This document shows, piece after piece, positions 61,986 to 64,000 of a DNA stretch of 64,000 nt. Location of the stretch: contig NZ_CP020694.1 in assembly GCF_003611275.1 (NCBI RefSeq), positions 1,364,001-1,428,000 of the forward strand. The letters run 5' to 3'. Position 1 is the first letter of the stretch; each line of letters opens with the position of its first letter. The translations under genes and the position numbers were made by a program. The notes under the pieces were generated by a model, which saw only the letters and a list, made by a program, of their open reading frames with translations, did not search any database and was not told the DNA's origin. This DNA comes from Sulfitobacter sp. D7. GTDB lineage: Bacteria; Pseudomonadota; Alphaproteobacteria; Rhodobacterales; Rhodobacteraceae.

Positions 61986-62470
61986 TCCAACAGGGTCGCA
62001 TCGGCAAAACCATGGGTCACGACATGGTTCATAAGTGACATGAAGGGATCCCAGTATCCATTTGTGTTCACAAGGAAAATCGGTTTTTCATGTAGGCCCA
62101 ACTGGCGCCATGTCAGCACCTCGAAAAGCTCATCCAGCGATCCCGCGCCACCGGGCAAAACGGCTACGGCATCACAGTTCATGAACATCACTTTTTTGCG
62201 CTCATGCATCGTCTCGGTTACGATGTAGCGGGTCAGATCGGTCTTGCCGACTTCCCATGCAACAAGATGCGCGGGGATCACGCCAAAGGTGTCTCCGCCA
62301 GCCGCTTGGGCGGCACGGGCGACGCTGCCCATCAGGCCGACATCCCCCGCGCCATAGACCAGCCGCAGCCCGGCTTCGGCCAGACCACGGCCCAGCGTTT
62401 CGGCGTCTTGGGTGAAGGCATCGTCATCGCCGGGGCGGGAGCCGCAATAGACACAGACAGAATGTTGCAT
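61922..62470 (-). CDS. LOG-family protein (cytokinin riboside 5'-monophosphate phosphoribohydrolase-like)
   Basis: 182 residues. SVCVYCGSRPG, LVYGAGDVGLMGSVARAA and VLPGGAGSLDELFEVLTWRQ are the LOG signature (PGGxGTxxE nucleotide-binding motif; Ser replaces Thr and Asp follows). Bacterial members cleave nucleoside monophosphates such as AMP. RKKVMFMNCDAV is the usual MHERK segment. ATG 62470. Its 3' end lies inside rarD on the other strand. Confidence 0.9.
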   Translation of the reverse strand: MQHSVCVYCGSRPGDDDAFTQDAETLGRGLAEAGLRLVYGAGDVGLMGSVARAAQAAGGDTFGVIPAHLVAWEVGKTDLTRYIVTETMHERKKVMFMNCDAVAVLPGGAGSLDELFEVLTWRQLGLHEKPIFLVNTNGYWDPFMSLMNHVVTHGFADATLLDYVTVVTDADAALTALRRALS

Positions 62471-62574
62471 GGTAAAGCGTCCTGATGATTAGGAAAATTC
62501 GGCGCGGATCGTCTGCGCTTTTGACCCCTGTTAGCCTGCTTGCTAAAAAGGCTCAACCACAGGGGAAGTAGAAG

Positions 62575-64000
62575 ATGTTCAAGGGATTTGGCCGGTTTGG
62601 CGGCATGGGGGCGATGGCGGCGGGCGCCTTTGCGGCGGCGGTGCTGGCGCTTGGCGCGTGGATCGGCAGCAAGCGCAGCGGGCCGGAGGAGGCAGGGCAA
62701 ACCACGGTGGCCGTACTCCCCGAACGCGATGCCACCCCAGAGAACGCCACGCTTGTGCCAAATGCCGTGCAGGGCGTTTCCGTGGGCCCCGAAGACGCGG
62801 CAGCGACGGAGCCCACGGTCACACAGCAAGCGACAGAGCCGCAAGCGCCAGAGCCGCAGGCCCCAGCCTTTGACGAAGTGCGCCGCGAAAGCGATGGGAT
62901 GACCGTGATCGCAGGCCGCGCGGCCCCCGGCAGCAGCGTGGCAGTGTTGAAAGACGGCAAGGAGATCGCCACCGCCACCGCCGATGGGTCCGGAAAGTTC
63001 GCGACCCTCGCGATGATCCCCCCCGACGGCAAGGGCCATGTGCTGACGCTTTTGGGGCAGGACGGTGAGACCAAGCTCGCCTCGGAAGAAGAAATCATCC
63101 TCACGCCGAACGCAGCGCCTCTGCAGATGGCAGAGGCGGACACCACGCTCGAGCAAAGCCCGCTTGGGATTGCGGAGGAGGGCGCGGACCCCGGTGGCGA
63201 GGCGGCAGCAGACGAGGGTGCCGAGCCTGACCCCGCATCGCCGGGCGACGCGCAGGTTGAGTCTGAAGCCTCTGACGTGACCTCGCTTGCCGAGGCGGAG
63301 ATGACGCGAGAGACGCCTGCGGATCAGACGGCTTCGACCGATGCTCCTGCCGAAGAGCGGGACGAGGCCGCAATCGAGCCCGCCGCGACCGCTCCGGCAC
63401 AGGCGACCCCGCTCGCCGGGACTGCGACCGCCGAGGCTGAGGAGGCTGCCGAAAGCCAGCCATCATCTGACGACGGTTCGCCAGCGCCCGCCGCTGCAAG
63501 CGAGACGGCCACAGCGGAGCAAGAGACCATTGAGGGCGGAGGCCAATCCGAGCCTACGGAAACCGACAGGCCCGGGGGCAGCGCATCAGAGCAAGAGCCT
63601 GCCGCAGGCGAAGGAGAGATTGCAAACGTATCCGACCCCACTCAGGCCAAACCGCTTTCCGGAACCGGCACCGCGGAGGGCGCGAACTCCGCCCCAGAGC
63701 AAGAGGCTGCCGCGGGTGAAGGAGCGATTGCCAACATATCCGACCCCACCCAAGCCACACCGCTTTCCGGAACTGGCACGGCGGAGGGCGTGAACGCCGC
63801 CCCAGAGCAAGAGGCTGCCGCGGGCGAAGGAGAGACTGCCACCGTCTCTGACCCCACTCAGGCCACACCGCTTTCCGAAACCGGCACCGCGGAGGGAGCG
63901 GGCTCCGCACCGGAGCAGGACCAAGCCACCGAGGCGGGGGAAGACCTTGCCACCGGCACCGCGCCCTCTCAAGCGACTCCGTTGGCCGGAACGGGCACTG
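62575..64000 (+). CDS. LysM-type envelope protein with long acidic repeat region (3' end outside window)
   Basis: 475 residues visible. A signal-anchor helix (about 11-29, AMAAGAFAAAVLALGAWIG), then a small Ig-like or carboxypeptidase-regulatory-like domain (about 100-165; GMTVIAGRAAPGSSVAVLKD), then a long disordered Ala/Glu/Pro/Thr region with tandem 36-residue repeats. In Rhodobacteraceae this N-terminal arrangement precedes a C-terminal LysM peptidoglycan-binding domain, which would lie past the edge; this is inference. ATG 62575 follows GGGGAAGTAGAAG. Probably spans periplasm from inner membrane to wall. Confidence 0.75.
   Translation, partial: MFKGFGRFGGMGAMAAGAFAAAVLALGAWIGSKRSGPEEAGQTTVAVLPERDATPENATLVPNAVQGVSVGPEDAAATEPTVTQQATEPQAPEPQAPAFDEVRRESDGMTVIAGRAAPGSSVAVLKDGKEIATATADGSGKFATLAMIPPDGKGHVLTLLGQDGETKLASEEEIILTPNAAPLQMAEADTTLEQSPLGIAEEGADPGGEAAADEGAEPDPASPGDAQVESEASDVTSLAEAEMTRETPADQTASTDAPAEERDEAAIEPAATAPAQATPLAGTATAEAEEAAESQPSSDDGSPAPAAASETATAEQETIEGGGQSEPTETDRPGGSASEQEPAAGEGEIANVSDPTQAKPLSGTGTAEGANSAPEQEAAAGEGAIANISDPTQATPLSGTGTAEGVNAAPEQEAAAGEGETATVSDPTQATPLSETGTAEGAGSAPEQDQATEAGEDLATGTAPSQATPLAGTGT
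63589..64000 (+). repeat. 108-bp tandem repeats in the LysM-type gene
   Basis: Three close copies (63589-63696, 63697-63804, 63805-63912) and a degenerate fourth running off the window. The unit encodes EQEAAAGEGxIANxSDPTQA followed by TPLSGTGTAEGxNxAP. DNA identity between copies is high, so copy number may vary between strains. Confidence 0.85.

Overview
The window reads as chromosomal DNA of a high-GC marine alphaproteobacterium of the order Rhodobacterales (Roseobacter group, Sulfitobacter-like). The basis is gene content: a soxBDAG sarcosine oxidase operon, a DctPQM TRAP transporter, adjacent tamA-tamB, an orphan ctaD, CcmI, DUF992, DUF1289 and MOSC proteins, and a LysM-type envelope protein with a family-typical N-terminus. 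Genus is inference; no rRNA gene is present. No prophage or CRISPR array was seen.

Layout. 1-30.4 kb is core genome: the start of a MetY-type sulfhydrylase, a DxD glycosyltransferase-like protein, tRNA-Tyr, rlmB, two tandem tRNA-Gly(GCC) genes, a MAPEG protein, ctaD, lipB, a DsbA/FrnE-like oxidoreductase, tRNA-Leu(GAG), tamA-tamB, a flavin reductase, DUF992, MOSC, acs, dctPQM, an AI-2E-family permease, an SbcC/SbcD-like pair and a large hybrid histidine kinase. 30.6-47.6 kb is an accessory island. It holds an IS3 element that cuts the end of an IS110 gene, then a mercury operon (merR | merT-merP-merF-merA plus two extra genes). An IS256 element with a perfect 9-bp target duplication sits inside merP. 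Next come an OmpR-type two-component system and a divergent envelope cluster (GT39, GT2, GtrA, PepSY, phosphatase, DedA, DUF2127). 48-64 kb returns to core genes: dusA, a Bcr/CflA-type MFS pump, a TSUP permease, DUF1289-ruvX-ccmI, soxB-(membrane protein)-soxD-soxA-soxG, sodB, a Host_attach-family pair, rarD, a LOG-family gene and the truncated LysM-type gene.

How the genes work together. MerR controls uptake of Hg(II) (MerT, MerF; MerP broken) and its reduction by MerA, and two redox or membrane accessory genes extend that operon. The neighbouring kinase/regulator pair faces a polyprenyl-phosphate-linked sugar transfer set, which suggests regulated lipid A or surface glycan modification. The sox genes oxidise sarcosine, a glycine betaine breakdown product, to formaldehyde equivalents, glycine and H2O2; sodB lies directly downstream with an exact FNR-type box. 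The most unusual signals are a 42-nt net in-frame palindromic insertion in the IS3 transposase catalytic core, the merP interruption, the extra mer oxidoreductase lacking the usual C-terminal His, a Thr-rich membrane protein inside the sox operon, and exact 60-residue repeats in TamB. Nothing here can be called a wholly new system from sequence reading alone.
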